A stretch of 64,000 nucleotides of DNA from Actinoplanes sp. N902-109 (GTDB lineage Bacteria; Actinomycetota; Actinomycetes; Mycobacteriales; Micromonosporaceae). The notes below the pieces were generated by a model, which saw only the letters and a list, made by a program, of their open reading frames with translations, had not been told where the DNA came from and did not search any database. Position numbers and translations under genes: made by a program. How positions within the stretch are numbered: position 1 is the first letter of the stretch; every line of letters begins with the position of its first letter. The stretch is taken from positions 8,743,501 to 8,807,500 of the forward strand of contig NC_021191.1 in the NCBI RefSeq assembly GCF_000389965.1. Direction: 5' to 3'. This document shows positions 1-8,597 of this stretch, piece after piece.

Positions 1-1
1 C

Positions 2-766
2 CAGGCCGACGCGAAGTGCCCGGGCGGCCAGGCGCTCAACCTGCCGATGGTGGTCGGCCCGATCGCGGTCGTCTACAACGTCAAGGGTGCCGACAGCCTG
101 CAGTTCTCGGCGTCGACCCTGGCCAAGATCTTCTCCGGCAAGATCACCAAGTGGGACGACCCGGCGATCAAGGCGGAGAACTCCGGCGCGACCCTGCCGT
201 CGACCGCGATCCAGGCGGTGCACCGCTCGGACGAGTCCGGCACGACCGACAACTTCACCAAGTACCTGAGCAAGACCGCCGAGGCCGACTGGACCTACGG
301 CAACGCCAAGGCGTGGAAGGCCCCGGGCGGCACCGGCGCCAACAAGTCCGACGGTGTGGCCTCGCTCGTCAAGAGCACCGAGGGCACCATCTCCTACGTC
401 GAGCTCTCCTTCGCCGAGAACAGCGACCTGCAGAAGGCCAAGATCAAGAACGGCGCGGGCGAGTTCACCGAGCTGACCGGTGAGAGCGCGGGCAAGACGA
501 TCGAGGGCGCCAAGGTCGCCGGCACCGGCAACGACCTCAAGCTGGACATCGACTACAGCACCACCACCGCGGGTGCCTACCCGATCGTGCTGGCCACCTA
601 CGAGATCGTCTGCAGCAAGGGCAGCGCCAAGGCCGCGGCCATCAAGGGCTTCCTGACCTACACCTCGAGCACCGGCGGCCAGCAGGCGCTCTCCGAGCTG
701 GGCTACGCCCCGCTGCCCGAGTCGGTCCGCAGCAAGGTCGCGGCCTCCGTCGCGGCCATCTCCTGA
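2..766 (+). CDS. pstS: Phosphate ABC transporter, phosphate-binding protein (5' truncated)
   Basis: This is the C-terminal part of the phosphate-binding lipoprotein that delivers phosphate to PstCA. The reading frame is open from base 2, so the signal peptide and N-terminal lobe lie outside the window. Family hallmarks are visible: a KIFSGKITKWDDP segment, a phosphate-contacting RSDESGTT loop and the GANKSDGVA and GTISYVE blocks. The order pstS-pstC-pstA-pstB follows directly on the same strand, so this is the first visible gene of the pst operon. Its promoter, and any PHO box there, are not in view. Identity is very secure. Confidence 0.97.
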   Translation, partial: QADAKCPGGQALNLPMVVGPIAVVYNVKGADSLQFSASTLAKIFSGKITKWDDPAIKAENSGATLPSTAIQAVHRSDESGTTDNFTKYLSKTAEADWTYGNAKAWKAPGGTGANKSDGVASLVKSTEGTISYVELSFAENSDLQKAKIKNGAGEFTELTGESAGKTIEGAKVAGTGNDLKLDIDYSTTTAGAYPIVLATYEIVCSKGSAKAAAIKGFLTYTSSTGGQQALSELGYAPLPESVRSKVAASVAAIS

Positions 767-815
767 CCACCGGCACTCAGCAGCAACCCCCTCCTAGACG
801 ACAGCGAGCGAGCGA

Positions 816-1901
816 ATGGGTGACTATCCGTCCCGCTCGGCGAGCACCAGCGCCGGCGAATCGGGTGTGACAGCACGTCACGCCCGGTCCGCCGGCAACG
901 GCGTATCGCCGACCCCTCCCGATGACCGACCCGGCAACCGGCCGCCGCTCGGCGGAGGGGGTGCACTGCCCAAGAAGACGCGGTTCTCCATGGAGTCCGG
1001 CTTCAAGGGCCTCAGCACGGCCGCCGGCGCGATGGTGCTCGTCATCATCGTCGCCATCGCGATCTTCCTGATCTCGAAGGCCGTTCCCGCCCTCAGCAAG
1101 AACAACGAGAGTTTCCTCGGGTCCAAGGACTGGTTCCCGAACGAGACCCCGCCGCACTTCGGCATCGCGGCGCTGGCGTTCGGAACCTTGCTGACGTCGG
1201 TGATCGCGCTGCTCGTGGCGGTGCCGATCGCGCTGGGCATCGCCCTGTTCCTGTCGCACTACGCGCCGAAGCGGCTCGCCACCCCGCTCGGCTTCGCCAT
1301 CGACCTGCTGGCCGCCGTGCCCAGCGTCGTCTTCGGCCTGTGGGGCCGCGACGTGTTCTCCGGGCCGGTCGGCGACTTCTCGGTGTGGCTCAACAAGTAC
1401 TTCAGCTGGATCCCGCTGTTCGGCGGTGACGGCCCGTTCGGCCGCTCGATCCTGCTCGGCTCGCTGGTGCTGGCGATCATGGTGCTGCCGATCGTCACGT
1501 CGCTGTCCCGCGAGGTGTTCCAGCAGACGCCGGGCATGAACGAGGAGGCAGCCCTCGCCCTCGGCGCCACCAAGTGGGAGATGGTGCGCACGGCTGTGCT
1601 GCCGTACGGCAAGCCGGGTGTGATCGCCGCGGTCATGCTGGGCCTGGGCCGGGCGCTCGGCGAGACCATCGCCCTGGCGCTGACGCTGGGCACCACGTTC
1701 GCCATCTCGTTCAACCTGATCCAGAGCGGCGGCAACTCGATCGCCGCGAACATCGCCAACACGTTCGGCGAGGCCAACGCCACCGGCCGCGGCGCGCTGA
1801 TCGCCTCCGGCCTGGTGCTGTTCGCCATCACCCTGGTCGTCAACATGGCTGCGCGGGCGATCATCTACCGCCGCCGCGAGTTCCGGGACAGTGCGGCATG
1901 A
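816..1901 (+). CDS. pstC: Phosphate ABC transporter permease PstC
   Basis: One of the two membrane subunits of the high-affinity phosphate importer. The 361-residue protein has a long polar N-terminus of about 60 residues, then six hydrophobic segments. The inner-membrane permease loop is present near residues 240-270 (EEAALALGATKWEM, then LGRALGETIA). The ATG at 816 gives the long cytoplasmic N-terminus, and its ribosome-binding site is weak, so a start further in is possible. The stop codon overlaps the ATG of a 23-codon ORF (ATGA at 1898), which in turn overlaps the pstA start. Confidence 0.95.
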   Translation: MGDYPSRSASTSAGESGVTARHARSAGNGVSPTPPDDRPGNRPPLGGGGALPKKTRFSMESGFKGLSTAAGAMVLVIIVAIAIFLISKAVPALSKNNESFLGSKDWFPNETPPHFGIAALAFGTLLTSVIALLVAVPIALGIALFLSHYAPKRLATPLGFAIDLLAAVPSVVFGLWGRDVFSGPVGDFSVWLNKYFSWIPLFGGDGPFGRSILLGSLVLAIMVLPIVTSLSREVFQQTPGMNEEAALALGATKWEMVRTAVLPYGKPGVIAAVMLGLGRALGETIALALTLGTTFAISFNLIQSGGNSIAANIANTFGEANATGRGALIASGLVLFAITLVVNMAARAIIYRRREFRDSAA

Positions 1902-1969
1902 CCGACTGCACCGAAGCGAGCTTGCAAGTGAAGGGCCAGGAGAGCATGCCTGAGGCAGGCACAGTATGA
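1898..1969 (+). CDS. 23-residue ORF bridging pstC and pstA (possible coupling peptide)
   Basis: A 23-codon reading frame fills the pstC-pstA gap exactly. Its ATG overlaps the pstC stop as ATGA (1898-1901) and its TGA overlaps the pstA start as ATGA (1966-1969). It encodes a polar peptide beginning MTDCTEASLQ and ending PEAGTV, with no transmembrane segment. An AGGAG at 1938-1942 precedes an internal in-frame ATG at 1947. The geometry suggests that ribosomes leaving pstC could pass through this ORF to reach pstA. Whether the peptide itself has a function cannot be told from sequence, and the alternative is chance spacing. Confidence 0.45.
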   Translation: MTDCTEASLQVKGQESMPEAGTV

Positions 1970-3048
1970 GTCTTCTGCAGAGGGAAACCCCCGGCGTTGT
2001 CATGACGCCGGACCACATCCGGTCGCGCAAGCTGCCGGTGGCCGTCGACCTCGGCATCGCCGTCGTCGCGCTGGTGTTGTCGGCGGCGATCGTGCTCGGG
2101 GCCGGCATCGGCAACTGGGTGCTCGTCGTCGTGTTCGGCGCGGTGCTCTACCTGGTCGGTCTCTACTTCGCCGCCGGCCGGGTCGAGGGCAAGCGGTCGG
2201 CCAAGAACAAGATCGCCCGGGCGATGATCTACGCCGCCTGTCTGCTGGCGGTCCTGCCGCTGGCCTCGGTGGTGTGGACGCTGGTCACCAAGGGCGCGGC
2301 CCGGCTGGACGGCGACTTCTTCGGCACGTCGATGAACAACATCGGCGCCCGCGACGCCAACGGCGGCGCCTACCACGCCATCATCGGCACGCTGGAGCAG
2401 GTCGGGCTGGCCACGCTGATGGCGGTGCCGCTGGGCGTGCTGGGCGCGATCTACCTCGTCGAGTACGGCCGGGGCAAGTTCGCGCTGACGGTCCGCTTCT
2501 TCGTCGACGTCATGACCGGCGTCCCGTCGATCGTCGCCGGCCTGTTCGTGCTGGCGTTCTGGGTGCTCATCGTCAGCCCGTGGTTCAACAACGGGACGCC
2601 GCGCTTCTCCGGCTTCGCCGCGTCGCTCGCGCTGACCGTACTGATGCTGCCGACGATCGTGCGGTCCACCGAGGAGATGCTGCGGCTGGTGCCGGGGCCG
2701 CTGCGTGAGGGTGCGTACGCGTTGGGCGTACCCCAGTGGAAAACGATCCTGCGGGTCGTCCTCCCCACGGCGCTGCCCGGCATCGTCACGGGCGTCATGC
2801 TCGCCGTCGCCCGCGCGGCCGGTGAGACCGCGCCGGTGCTGCTGGTCGCCGGTGGCGCCGCGGCGATCAACATGGACCCGTTCTCCGGCAACCAGTCGTC
2901 GCTGTCGCTCTTCGTCTACCAGCAGGCCGGCGACGCCTCCAAGTACGCACCGGACCGCGCGTGGACGGCCGCACTGACGCTGGTCGCCCTGGTCCTGATC
3001 CTGACCGTCGCAGCGAAGCTGCTCGCCCGCCGCAACCGGCTGTCCTGA
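1966..3048 (+). CDS. pstA: Phosphate ABC transporter permease PstA
   Basis: Second membrane subunit of the Pst importer, 360 residues. After a short polar N-terminus there are paired hydrophobic segments, then the permease core with the EYGRGKFA and TGVPSIVAGLF blocks. The ATPase-contacting loop near residues 245-285 reads REGAYALGVPQWKT, followed by ARAAGETAP. The ATG at 1966 is embedded in the stop of the preceding small ORF, suggesting translational coupling. A second in-frame ATG at 2002 is an alternative start. pstB follows after 16 bp. Confidence 0.95.
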   Translation: MSLLQRETPGVVMTPDHIRSRKLPVAVDLGIAVVALVLSAAIVLGAGIGNWVLVVVFGAVLYLVGLYFAAGRVEGKRSAKNKIARAMIYAACLLAVLPLASVVWTLVTKGAARLDGDFFGTSMNNIGARDANGGAYHAIIGTLEQVGLATLMAVPLGVLGAIYLVEYGRGKFALTVRFFVDVMTGVPSIVAGLFVLAFWVLIVSPWFNNGTPRFSGFAASLALTVLMLPTIVRSTEEMLRLVPGPLREGAYALGVPQWKTILRVVLPTALPGIVTGVMLAVARAAGETAPVLLVAGGAAAINMDPFSGNQSSLSLFVYQQAGDASKYAPDRAWTAALTLVALVLILTVAAKLLARRNRLS

Positions 3049-3064
3049 GTTAGAGGTGTCCCCC

Positions 3065-3841
3065 ATGGCCAAGCGCATCGAGGCGAGCAACGTCTCGTCC
3101 TACTACGGCTCGTTCAAGGCGATCGACAACATCTCGATGACCGTCGAGCCGAAGACCATCACGGCCCTGATCGGCCCGTCCGGCTGCGGCAAGTCGACGT
3201 TCCTGCGGTCCATCAACCGCATGCACGAGGTGCTGCCGAACACCCGCATCGAGGGCCGGCTCACCATCGACGACCAGAACATCTACGACGCCGACGTGGA
3301 CGTCACCGCGGTGCGCCGGATGATCGGCATGGTCTTCCAGCGGCCCAACCCGTTCCCGACGATGAGCATCTACGAGAACGTGGTCGCCGGGCTCAAGCTC
3401 AACGGTGTCAAGAAGAAGTCCCTGCTGGACGACGCGGCCGAGAAGTCGCTCAAGTCGGCGAACCTGTGGGACGAGGTCAAGGACCGGCTCAACCGCCCCG
3501 GCGCGGGCCTGTCCGGCGGTCAGCAGCAGCGCCTCTGCATCGCCCGCACCATCGCCGTCGAGCCGCAGGTCGTGCTGATGGACGAGCCCTGCTCGGCGCT
3601 CGACCCGATCTCCACGCTGGCGATCGAGGACCTGATGTTCAAGCTGAAGGACCAGTTCACGATCATCATCGTCACGCACAACATGCAGCAGGCGGCCCGG
3701 GTCAGCGACAAGACCGGTTTCTTCTCCATCGACAAGACCGGCGAGCCCGGCCGGCTCATCGAGTACGCCGACACCCAGAAGATCTTCTCCAACCCGTCGC
3801 AGAAGAAGACCGAGGACTACATCACCGGCCGCTTCGGCTAG
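3065..3841 (+). CDS. pstB: Phosphate ABC transporter ATP-binding protein PstB
   Basis: ATPase that powers phosphate import through PstCA, 258 residues. Walker A GPSGCGKST lies near residues 37-45, the LSGGQQQRL signature near 149 and Walker B VLMDEP near 170, followed by a switch histidine in IVTHNM. I chose the ATG at 3065 because GAGGTG (3053-3058) sits at ribosome-binding distance; the in-frame GTG at 3056 lies inside that site. The stop codon overlaps the stop of the convergent NUDIX gene within CTAG (3838-3841), so no terminator separates the two. Confidence 0.97.
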   Translation: MAKRIEASNVSSYYGSFKAIDNISMTVEPKTITALIGPSGCGKSTFLRSINRMHEVLPNTRIEGRLTIDDQNIYDADVDVTAVRRMIGMVFQRPNPFPTMSIYENVVAGLKLNGVKKKSLLDDAAEKSLKSANLWDEVKDRLNRPGAGLSGGQQQRLCIARTIAVEPQVVLMDEPCSALDPISTLAIEDLMFKLKDQFTIIIVTHNMQQAARVSDKTGFFSIDKTGEPGRLIEYADTQKIFSNPSQKKTEDYITGRFG

Positions 3842-4617
3842 AGATCGGGGATCCGCACGACGGCGCCGCCGTCTTCCGCCAGCTCCACCCGGGGCATGAC
3901 GGGAGCGGCGGCGTCGCGCTCGGCGGCAACCAGATCATCGATCCTGCGGTACGCGGCCAGCTGCGCGAGCGTCACCCGGGTCGGCGGCAGCATCGTGAAA
4001 TCCTCCACGGCCCCCGGATCCACCCAGGCCGTGCCGTCCGCCTCGCCGGACACGTCCCGGGCGGTCTGCGCCTGTGGCAACAGCGCCACGAAGAACCACG
4101 TGTCGAAGCGCTTCGGCTCGAACTCCGGCGTGATCCAGCGCGCCCACGGCAGCAGCAGATCGTCCCGCAGCCGCAGCTCCCGCCGGGCCAGCAACTGCGA
4201 CAGGCTGAGCGTGCGGTCCAGCAGGGCGAGCCGGTCGGCCTCCCAGTCGCTGCCGCTCACATCCCCGACGGTACGGCCGGGGTCGCGCACCGGGCCGGCC
4301 AGCAGCACGCCGGCCTCCTCGAACAACTCGCGCACCGCCGCACCCACCACCGCCCGGGCCTGCTCGTCCGGCACGCCGAGCCGCTGCGCCCAGTCCTGCC
4401 GGATCGTCTCGGGGTGGTCGGCCGGATCCACCCGTCCGCCGGGGAACGCATACACCCCGCCGAAGACCATGGTGCTCGCGCGCTTGAGCACGTACACCTG
4501 AAGGGTCTCGGGGTCGAGCAGGACCACGGTGGCCGCGGGCCGGGCCGGGGCGGGCGGGCCGGTGAACTCACGCGCCCGCTGGACCATCGCCGGCGGCAAC
4601 GGCAGGGAAGGACTCAC
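3838..4617 (-). CDS. NUDIX hydrolase, NUDT19/CoA-pyrophosphatase-like arrangement
   Basis: NUDIX enzymes cleave nucleoside diphosphates linked to another moiety. This 259-residue protein has FPGGRVDP near residue 57 and REL-FEEAG near residue 98. About 35 residues therefore separate the glycine pair from the REXXEE part of the box, an insertion seen in NUDT7/NUDT19-like members. The substrate cannot be assigned; CoA derivatives are one family precedent. A GTG at 4617 is taken as the start, only 30 bp from the divergent oxidoreductase start, so both promoters must overlap. An ATG at 4587 is an alternative start. Confidence 0.85.
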   Translation of the reverse strand: MSPSLPLPPAMVQRAREFTGPPAPARPAATVVLLDPETLQVYVLKRASTMVFGGVYAFPGGRVDPADHPETIRQDWAQRLGVPDEQARAVVGAAVRELFEEAGVLLAGPVRDPGRTVGDVSGSDWEADRLALLDRTLSLSQLLARRELRLRDDLLLPWARWITPEFEPKRFDTWFFVALLPQAQTARDVSGEADGTAWVDPGAVEDFTMLPPTRVTLAQLAAYRRIDDLVAAERDAAAPVMPRVELAEDGGAVVRIPDL

Positions 4618-4647
4618 CGCCCGATCCTCCCACGATATTTTGGGATC

Positions 4648-5631
4648 ATGACCGCGCAGAGCATCCGCTGGGGCATCCTCGGCACCGGCGGTATCGCCGA
4701 CACGTTCGCCATCGACCTGCCCCTCGTCCCGGGCGCCGAACTGGCCGCCGTCGGCTCCCGCACGCCGGCCGCCGCACAGGCCTTCGCCGGCAAGCACAAC
4801 ATCCCGCGCGCCCACGGCTCCTGGGCGGAACTCGCCGCCGACCCCGACATCGACGTCATCTACGTGGCGACCCCGCACGCTTCCCACCACGCCGCCGCCA
4901 TGACCTGCCTCCAGGGCGGCAAGGCGGTGCTGGTGGAGAAGCCGATGACCCTCGACCTGGCAGCCTCGGCGCAGCTGGTGCAGGAGGCCCGCACCCGCGA
5001 GCTGTTCCTGATGGAGGCCATGTGGATGCGCTGCAACCCGGCCATCCGCAAGATCCGCGACCTGGTCCGCGACGGCGCCATCGGCGAGGTCGTCACGCTG
5101 CACGCCGACTTCGGGCTGCAGGGGCCGTTCGAGCCGACCCACCGGCTGCGCGACCCCGAGCTCGGCGGCGGTGCCCTGCTCGACCTCGGCGTCTATCCCA
5201 TCCACTTCGCCGATCTCATGCTCGGCAGCCCGGAAGCCGTGCACAGCTGGGCCCGCCTGACCCCGGAGCAGGTCGACGAGACCACCGGCATCCTGCTGGG
5301 CTACGCCTCGGGCGCGGTGGCGGCGCTGACCTGCAGCATCTCCGGCGAATCCCGCAACGCCGCGTCGATCACCGGCACCCTCGGCCGGATCGACCTGCCG
5401 CAGGGCTTCTTCGCCCCGCAATCCTTCACCCTGCAGCGGGCCGGCCGCGAGCCGGAGACCTTCGACCACCCGTTCCCCGGCAAGGGCTACCAGTTCGAGG
5501 CGATCGAGGTGCAGCGCTGCCTGACCCACGCCATGGCCGAGAGCCCCCTGGTCCCGCACACCACCACGCTGGAGATCATGACCCTGCTCGACACCATCCG
5601 AGCCGAGATCGGCGTCACCTACCCGGCCTGA
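4648..5631 (+). CDS. Gfo/Idh/MocA family NAD(P)-dependent oxidoreductase
   Basis: Dehydrogenase of the glucose-fructose oxidoreductase/inositol dehydrogenase superfamily, 327 residues. The N-terminal Rossmann fold shows GILGTGGIA at residues 9-17, followed by VYVATPHASHH-type and VEKPMTLD motifs, the latter carrying the conserved catalytic lysine. GGGALLDLGVYPIH near residue 172 is the conserved C-terminal-domain block. It resembles the dihydrodiol dehydrogenase/D-xylose dehydrogenase branch, but the substrate is not determinable. The ATG lies about 8 bp after an AT-rich TATTTT (4635-4640), which would fit a leaderless transcript. Confidence 0.9.
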   Translation: MTAQSIRWGILGTGGIADTFAIDLPLVPGAELAAVGSRTPAAAQAFAGKHNIPRAHGSWAELAADPDIDVIYVATPHASHHAAAMTCLQGGKAVLVEKPMTLDLAASAQLVQEARTRELFLMEAMWMRCNPAIRKIRDLVRDGAIGEVVTLHADFGLQGPFEPTHRLRDPELGGGALLDLGVYPIHFADLMLGSPEAVHSWARLTPEQVDETTGILLGYASGAVAALTCSISGESRNAASITGTLGRIDLPQGFFAPQSFTLQRAGREPETFDHPFPGKGYQFEAIEVQRCLTHAMAESPLVPHTTTLEIMTLLDTIRAEIGVTYPA

Positions 5632-6383
5632 CGCCGCTCCGCCGCGCCGTCGCGATGGGGTCTGGGCACCCCGCGCGCCGCTGCTGCCCCCGGGTGCCGC
5701 CCGGGCAGGTCGAGGGGTGCCTCAACCGCCGGGGCGGGCCGGGCCAGCACCTGCTCCAGATAGCCGTACCCGTTGCGGGCCAGCATGCGGCTGCAGGCCG
5801 AAGCCACCTTCCAGCTGTCGGTCTCCCCGGATTTGATGAGTTTGCCGATCCACCGGCTGTCACTGGTCGCGTCCGGCCCGTCGTGGCCCTCGAGATACTG
5901 CTGAATCTCGCGGAGAAACTCGTCCGAGCCCAGTTGACCGAGGACATGGGGGACGACTTGTCCCATGATCCACAGCTGGCTGGCCGAGTAGCAGTACTGC
6001 TGGATGGCACGCTCGATGTACTGACTCACCGTTTCGCGGTCGACCTCGGGCGACAGCGCCGGCGTGGTCACCGAGTCCGGGCCGCGGTTCCGCTTCAGCC
6101 GCGCGGGCATGCGCAGCGACCGGACACTGGTCGCCGCCGTGCCCGCGATCATCAGTTGGATGAGAGTCTCGCGCGCCGGGGCGAACGCTGTCCCGACCAG
6201 CTTGCCCGTTGTCCTTGCGACGAGGAAGAACACGGCACAGGCGATCAGATCGAAGGCCAGCAGGCCCCACGGCAGCCACTTGACCTTCCACCACTTCCAC
6301 CGGTAGGCGGCCCGGTGGCACTTCATCCAAACCTTGCACAACCGCCAGATCAGCACGAGCCCGATGCTGACCGCGGTGGTCAT
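5619..6383 (-). CDS. Hypothetical membrane protein
   Basis: I do not recognise this 254-residue protein. Two hydrophobic segments lie at the N-terminus: about residues 3-18, and 36-57 within WLPWGLLAFDLIACAVFF. They are separated by a basic, tryptophan-rich stretch rich in K and R. The remaining ~190 residues are soluble in character, with an acidic helical middle and a proline/arginine-rich end. It follows a 74-residue gene by 4 bp, implying a two-gene operon. Its 3' end overlaps the convergent oxidoreductase by 13 bp. No catalytic motif is evident. Confidence 0.6.
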   Translation of the reverse strand: MTTAVSIGLVLIWRLCKVWMKCHRAAYRWKWWKVKWLPWGLLAFDLIACAVFFLVARTTGKLVGTAFAPARETLIQLMIAGTAATSVRSLRMPARLKRNRGPDSVTTPALSPEVDRETVSQYIERAIQQYCYSASQLWIMGQVVPHVLGQLGSDEFLREIQQYLEGHDGPDATSDSRWIGKLIKSGETDSWKVASACSRMLARNGYGYLEQVLARPAPAVEAPLDLPGRHPGAAAARGVPRPHRDGAAERRQAG

Positions 6384-6387
6384 GGTG

Positions 6388-6612
6388 TCAACGCGCTCGC
6401 CTGCGGGTGACCTGCGGGACCGCGTAGCACTTGCCGAACGGGCCGGGTGACTCGCGCACCTGGCCGCTACCGACGAGCTTCTCGACGGCCTGCTCGGCCT
6501 CCGACGGCATCACCGACAGCCGCTCCGCCAGCTGGATGACATCGAGGACGAGACCCGACTCTCTGAGCACATCCAGCACCGCATCGTCGAGACAAGCTGG
6601 AGAAACCCTCAT
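6388..6612 (-). CDS. Small winged-helix-like hypothetical protein
   Basis: A 74-residue protein of unknown function. Residues 8-55 read as a compact helix-turn-helix: an LDDAVLDVLRES helix, an IQLAERLSV helix, then PSEAEQAVEKLVGSGQV, the classic recognition helix and start of a wing in small winged-helix domains. The C-terminus ends in a basic TRRRAR. It lies 4 bp upstream of the membrane protein gene on the same strand, so the two may work together, perhaps as regulator and membrane partner. That link is inference. Confidence 0.6.
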   Translation of the reverse strand: MRVSPACLDDAVLDVLRESGLVLDVIQLAERLSVMPSEAEQAVEKLVGSGQVRESPGPFGKCYAVPQVTRRRAR

Positions 6613-6755
6613 CGGTCCTACCCCCTGCGCTTCCGTGCCGTGTTCCCATGGTCGGCCGGCGCCGGTGGGTGGTCAGGCGTACTCCCGAACGGCAACCCAA
6701 CCGCAACCGGGCAGGCGGTGCGGTTCTCGGAGCGGGACCACGCACGCAGAATGAA

Positions 6756-6804
6756 GGACCCGGGGATCCGTTCTGGCGCGGCAGCGCCTTGGGTCCCCGG
6801 GTCC
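6756..6804. terminator. Inverted repeat between Pit gene and 74-aa gene, terminator-like
   Basis: Perfect 11-bp inverted repeat GGACCCGGGGA (6756-6766) / TCCCCGGGTCC (6794-6804), with a GC-rich inner loop of 27 nt that can pair further. It lies downstream of the pit operon on the minus strand and upstream of the 74-residue gene. No long T-run follows on either strand, so its terminator role is tentative. I see no gene in 6613-6866. Confidence 0.4.
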
Positions 6805-6866
6805 GGCCTCGGTGGGAACTGCGGTCAGCACCACCCACCGGGATACGACATCGTGATCTTGATCTT

Positions 6867-7874
6867 TTAGTTGAAGAGCGGCCGTACGCAGAAGTAGACG
6901 ATGCAGGAGATGGCCGCGGCGGCGGGGAAGGTGGTCACCCAGGCGATGATGATGTTGCCGGCGACGTTCCAGCGGACCGCGTTGAGGCGTTTGGTGGCGC
7001 CGACGCCCATGATGGCCGAGGTGATCGTGTGGGTGGTGGAGATCGGGGCCTTGAGGACCAGGGCGTTGAAGTAGAGGACCGAGCTGGCGACGATCTCGGC
7101 GGCGAAGCCCTCCGCCGGGCCGAGGTCGATGATCTTGCGTCCGAGGGTACGGATGATCCGCCACCCGCCGGTGTACGTGCCGGCCGCCAGCACGGCTGCC
7201 GAGGTCCAGAAGACCCACCAGGGGATGTCGGTGGGGCTGTCCTGGAAGCCGCCGGTGTAGAGGGCGAGCACGACGATGCCCATGGTCTTGGCGGCGTCCT
7301 GCATGCCGTGGCCGACGGACATGAAGGCCGCCGAGACGGTCTGGGCGATGCGGAAGCCGCGGTTCATCTTGCCGGGGTTGCCGCGGCGGAAGGTCCACAG
7401 CAGTGCCAGCATCACGCCGAAGCCGAGGATGAGGCCCACCACCGGGGACAGCACCATCGGGATCAGCACCTTCTCGGTGATGGTGCCCCACTCGATGGTG
7501 GCGTCCGTGGCGAAGAAGGTGGCGCCGACCAGGCCGCCGAAGAGCGCGTGCGACGAGCTGGACGGCAGGCCGAAGTACCAGGTGATGAGGTTCCAGCAGA
7601 TGGCACCGATCACGCCGGCGAAGACGACGCCCAGGCTGGGCACCCCGCTGGGCAGCTTGACCAGGCCCTCACCGACGGTCTTGGCGACCCCGGCGCCGAA
7701 GTGGGTGCCGATGAAGTTGCCCACGGCGGCCATGGCGAGGGCCACGCGCGGGGTGAGGGCCCGGGTGCTGACGCTGGTGGCGATGGCGTTGGCGGCGTCG
7801 TGGAAGCCGTTGGTGTAGTCGAAGGCCATCGCGGCGATGATCACCGCGAGGACGGCGATGAGCTCGGGAGACAA
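6867..7874 (-). CDS. pit: Inorganic phosphate transporter, PiT family
   Basis: Low-affinity, ion-coupled phosphate permease, 335 residues with about ten hydrophobic segments. The PiT signature DYTNGFHDAANAIATSV occurs near residue 20 and its second copy is represented by KAPISTTHTITSAIMGVG in the C-terminal half. The start is a TTG (7874), supported by AAGGAG about 10 nt upstream and by a 3-bp gap from the stop of the DUF47 gene. The DUF47-pit pair is a standard operon in many bacteria. A PHO-box-like triplet lies upstream of the pair at 8598-8630. Confidence 0.95.
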   Translation of the reverse strand: MSPELIAVLAVIIAAMAFDYTNGFHDAANAIATSVSTRALTPRVALAMAAVGNFIGTHFGAGVAKTVGEGLVKLPSGVPSLGVVFAGVIGAICWNLITWYFGLPSSSSHALFGGLVGATFFATDATIEWGTITEKVLIPMVLSPVVGLILGFGVMLALLWTFRRGNPGKMNRGFRIAQTVSAAFMSVGHGMQDAAKTMGIVVLALYTGGFQDSPTDIPWWVFWTSAAVLAAGTYTGGWRIIRTLGRKIIDLGPAEGFAAEIVASSVLYFNALVLKAPISTTHTITSAIMGVGATKRLNAVRWNVAGNIIIAWVTTFPAAAAISCIVYFCVRPLFN

Positions 7875-7877
7875 GGT

Positions 7878-8504
7878 CTAGGACTCCTTGACCGTGATGG
7901 TCTCGACCGTGTTCGCCACGTGTTCGAAGGCGTCGCAGGCGGCCTCGAGCTCGTCGGCCACCTCCTTCATCTTGAGGACGGTGAGGGCGTCGTACTCGCC
8001 CGAGAACAGCCGCACGAGCAGCATCCGGTAGGCCCGGTCGCCGTCGTTCTCGAGCCGGTTGATCTCGATCCAGTACTCCTCGAGGCCCTTCATCGAGCGC
8101 AGCTTGGGCATCGAGTCGGCGGTGATCTTGGCCTGCTGGTCGAGCACGTTGACCAGCTCGTGCATCTCCCGCGGCAGCGACGGCAGCTCGGTGAGGCCGT
8201 ACAGGTAGAGCAGGTTACCGACCGCTTCGAGGTGATCCATCACGTCGTCGAGCTGCGAGCCCAGCGAGTAGATGTCCTCGCGGTCGAACGGGGTGATGAA
8301 GGTCGAGTTGATCTTCTTGTAGAGATCGTGGGTGATCTGGTCGCTGTCGTGCTCGACGTCGGTGAGCCGGTCGCTGACCGACTGCACGTCGACGCCCGGG
8401 AGCGCCAGCTCGTTGAGCAGCTCGGTGCCACGCACGAGGTTCTGGGCTGCCCGGCTGAACAGCTCGTAAAAAGCGCCCTCGGTGGGGCGGAAGGAGAACT
8501 TCAC
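7878..8504 (-). CDS. DUF47 family protein (PhoU-like partner of Pit)
   Basis: 208-residue, almost entirely helical soluble protein of the DUF47/PhoU-like family, whose members are encoded beside Pit transporters and are thought to modulate them. Visible features are an N-terminal PTEGAFYELFSRAAQN helix, an acidic VEHDSDQITHDLYKKI helix carrying the family E-x(2)-D-x(3)-H metal-binding pattern, and a FDREDIYSLGSQLDDVMD helix. The start is GTG at 8504 with GAGGT upstream. It is first in an operon with pit. Confidence 0.9.
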   Translation of the reverse strand: MKFSFRPTEGAFYELFSRAAQNLVRGTELLNELALPGVDVQSVSDRLTDVEHDSDQITHDLYKKINSTFITPFDREDIYSLGSQLDDVMDHLEAVGNLLYLYGLTELPSLPREMHELVNVLDQQAKITADSMPKLRSMKGLEEYWIEINRLENDGDRAYRMLLVRLFSGEYDALTVLKMKEVADELEAACDAFEHVANTVETITVKES

Positions 8505-8597
8505 GGCGCGGACCTCGCTGAAGGGTGGGCGGATTCGAGGGAGATGCTAGGAAACGGCTCCCCCGTTGCCGAGTCCGCCTACCCCCGCTCAGCAGTA

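Noticed and set aside
3838..3841. Overlapping stop codons of pstB and the NUDIX gene as a possible regulatory feature
   Set aside because: Convergent 4-bp stop overlaps recur elsewhere in the window (for example 39985-39988) and seem to reflect compaction.
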